A DNA stretch of 5,232 nucleotides from Crocinitomicaceae bacterium (GTDB lineage: Bacteria; Bacteroidota; Bacteroidia; Flavobacteriales_D; Sanyastnellaceae): the NCBI GenBank assembly GCA_002729115.1, contig PBWG01000144.1:1-5232 (forward strand). The letters are read 5' to 3'. A program made the position numbers and the translations under genes. The notes under the pieces were generated by a model. That model ran no database searches and was not told the DNA's origin. It was given only the letters and a program-made list of their open reading frames with translations. Below, in pieces: positions 4,384 through 5,232 of this stretch (the stretch's first letter is position 1; every line of letters starts with the position of its first letter).

Positions 4384-5232
4384 TGTGAATGTGCATGACG
4401 GCACGCATGGGCCGTGTCTGCAGGGTTGAGGCCAAACGCTTGAACGGTGCGCATCTGCTCGCGCTTGTCCAACCCATGGCGGTAAGTCTTGTCGTAGTAG
4501 ACCAAGGCGATTCGGGCCGCCTCGGCCAAATCCCCTTCTCGGACGTGGGCAACCGCGGCGTTGGCGTGCTGCCCTCCGAGTTTGGTCCGAATCCGCTCAA
4601 AGGCCTGGACCAACGCCTCCTCGTCCGCTTGGCCGTACATCGACAGCAAATGAGCGATGCGGTCTTCCTCGGTGCGATCCAGCTCCAACACCGGTGCGCT
4701 GCGCAACCGCTTGTGGAAGTCCTCGGGCATTTGGACCCACCCGATGGATCGGCTCTCGTTCTCCACCCAAACAGGACCCTCCTGTCCATCTCGGTCCAAG
4801 GCGCGCAACGCCCAGGCGAGGTCGTTGGAGAACTGCTCCGTGCTCGGCTGGGGATGGGCCTCCAGGTTCCCAAACGAGGAGCCAAAATGACGGGCCATGC
4901 CCTCCAAATCCAACGTCCGCTCCTTTAGGGCGGTCAGCGCGTGGATCACGTCGGTCTTGGCCGTGCCGGTCATGCCCCCGAGCACCACGTAGGGTCGGGG
5001 CGCTTGAAACGCATCGCGAAGCACCGCCCGGCAGGCCTTGTAGCCCCCGTGGCAACGCGCCACAGGGACCTCCGCGGTGCGCAAAAGCCAATCCACACTT
5101 CCCGATCGCATGCCTCCCCGCCAACAATGCACCAACAGCGGCGTGCGGGTGTCCTGGGCCTCGAACAAGGCCCGCGCCCTCGCAGCCATGTCGCGCAACT
5201 TGGGGCCCACCAGCTCCAAGCCCAAATCCACC
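4347..5232 (-). CDS. mnmH: tRNA 2-selenouridine synthase, N-terminus outside window
   Basis: Cytoplasmic enzyme (SelU/YbbB) that replaces sulfur by selenium in the wobble 2-thiouridine of tRNA-Lys, -Glu and -Gln through a geranylated intermediate, using selenophosphate from SelD. About 295 residues are visible; comparison with E. coli (364 residues, rhodanese Cys97) suggests about 60 residues are missing at the window edge. Counting from Val/GTG 5231 as residue 1, the rhodanese loop is LLVHCWRGGMRSG (Cys36), followed by GGYKACR (62-68). The P-loop is GGMTGTAKT (85-93), where the usual GKT is AKT. Further family blocks are LDLEGMARHFGSSFG (107-121), QPSTEQFSNDL (128-138) and WVENESRSIGWVQMP (about 153-167). 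The stop (4347-4349) lies inside selD. The promoter of this unit must be beyond 5232. No frameshift or stop is seen; apart from the P-loop change it looks functional. Confidence 0.95.
   Translation of the reverse strand, partial: VDLGLELVGPKLRDMAARARALFEAQDTRTPLLVHCWRGGMRSGSVDWLLRTAEVPVARCHGGYKACRAVLRDAFQAPRPYVVLGGMTGTAKTDVIHALTALKERTLDLEGMARHFGSSFGNLEAHPQPSTEQFSNDLAWALRALDRDGQEGPVWVENESRSIGWVQMPEDFHKRLRSAPVLELDRTEEDRIAHLLSMYGQADEEALVQAFERIRTKLGGQHANAAVAHVREGDLAEAARIALVYYDKTYRHGLDKREQMRTVQAFGLNPADTAHACRHAHSQWNPWNLQATSN
4367..4383 (-). repeat. Tandem 9-base duplication giving two selD start codons
   Basis: On the minus strand ATGGAACC occurs twice with a 9-base period (starts at 4383 and 4374), so SelD would begin MEPMEP. 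In the overlapping mnmH frame the same bases encode WNPWN near the C-terminus. It explains why the SelD start cannot be fixed by sequence alone. Confidence 0.7.

Noticed and set aside
4028..4885. Minus-strand open frame of 285 codons across mnmH and selD
   Set aside because: It is the out-of-frame shadow of mnmH and selD, both of which have full family motifs in their own frames.
1..5232. CRISPR array, tRNA or rRNA gene, insertion sequence, phage or defence genes
   Set aside because: No regularly spaced repeats, transposase motifs, terminal inverted repeats or structural RNA sequences were seen; nearly all of the window is accounted for by six known genes.

Overview
The window looks like an aquatic, GC-rich member of the Bacteroidota, probably Flavobacteriales. 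The evidence is the flavobacterial style of the GuaA and proteorhodopsin proteins, the near absence of Shine-Dalgarno sequences, and two perfect TAnnTTTG (-7) Bacteroidota promoter motifs in the guaA/maf divergent spacer. The taxonomic call is an inference from protein and promoter style, not from a marker gene.

Layout, left to right. At 1-690 (minus strand) lies the first 230 codons of guaA (GMP synthase), cut by the window edge just after the PP-loop. An 81-base divergent spacer separates it from maf (772-1368, plus), a house-cleaning nucleotide pyrophosphatase that ends in a probable weak terminator. A 190-base spacer (1369-1558) with hairpins and repeats leads to a proteorhodopsin gene (1559-2281, plus). 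A strong Rho-independent terminator follows, and only 11 bases after it starts blh (2370-3302, plus), the beta-carotene cleavage enzyme that makes retinal. Ten bases beyond blh, tail to tail, is selD (3313-4383, minus), whose start overlaps the end of mnmH/selU (4347-5232, minus, N-terminus outside the window).

Functionally there are three units. (1) Nucleotide housekeeping: guaA and maf, divergently transcribed. (2) A two-gene photocassette: Blh cleaves beta-carotene to retinal, and retinal binds Lys225 of the rhodopsin to form a light-driven outward proton pump. No carotenoid synthesis genes are in the window. (3) A selenium unit: SelD makes selenophosphate and MnmH uses it to convert 2-thiouridine to 2-selenouridine at the wobble position of certain tRNAs.

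The families are known ones; no wholly new system is visible. The points most worth attention are: a glycine (Gly143) at the position that in xanthorhodopsin opens the window for a carotenoid antenna, in a rhodopsin with a methionine (green-type) tuning residue; a strong terminator placed between the rhodopsin gene and blh; a composition and codon contrast of the rhodopsin gene against its neighbours; an Ala in place of the conserved Gly of the Walker A loop of MnmH; and repeated and palindromic elements upstream of the rhodopsin gene.
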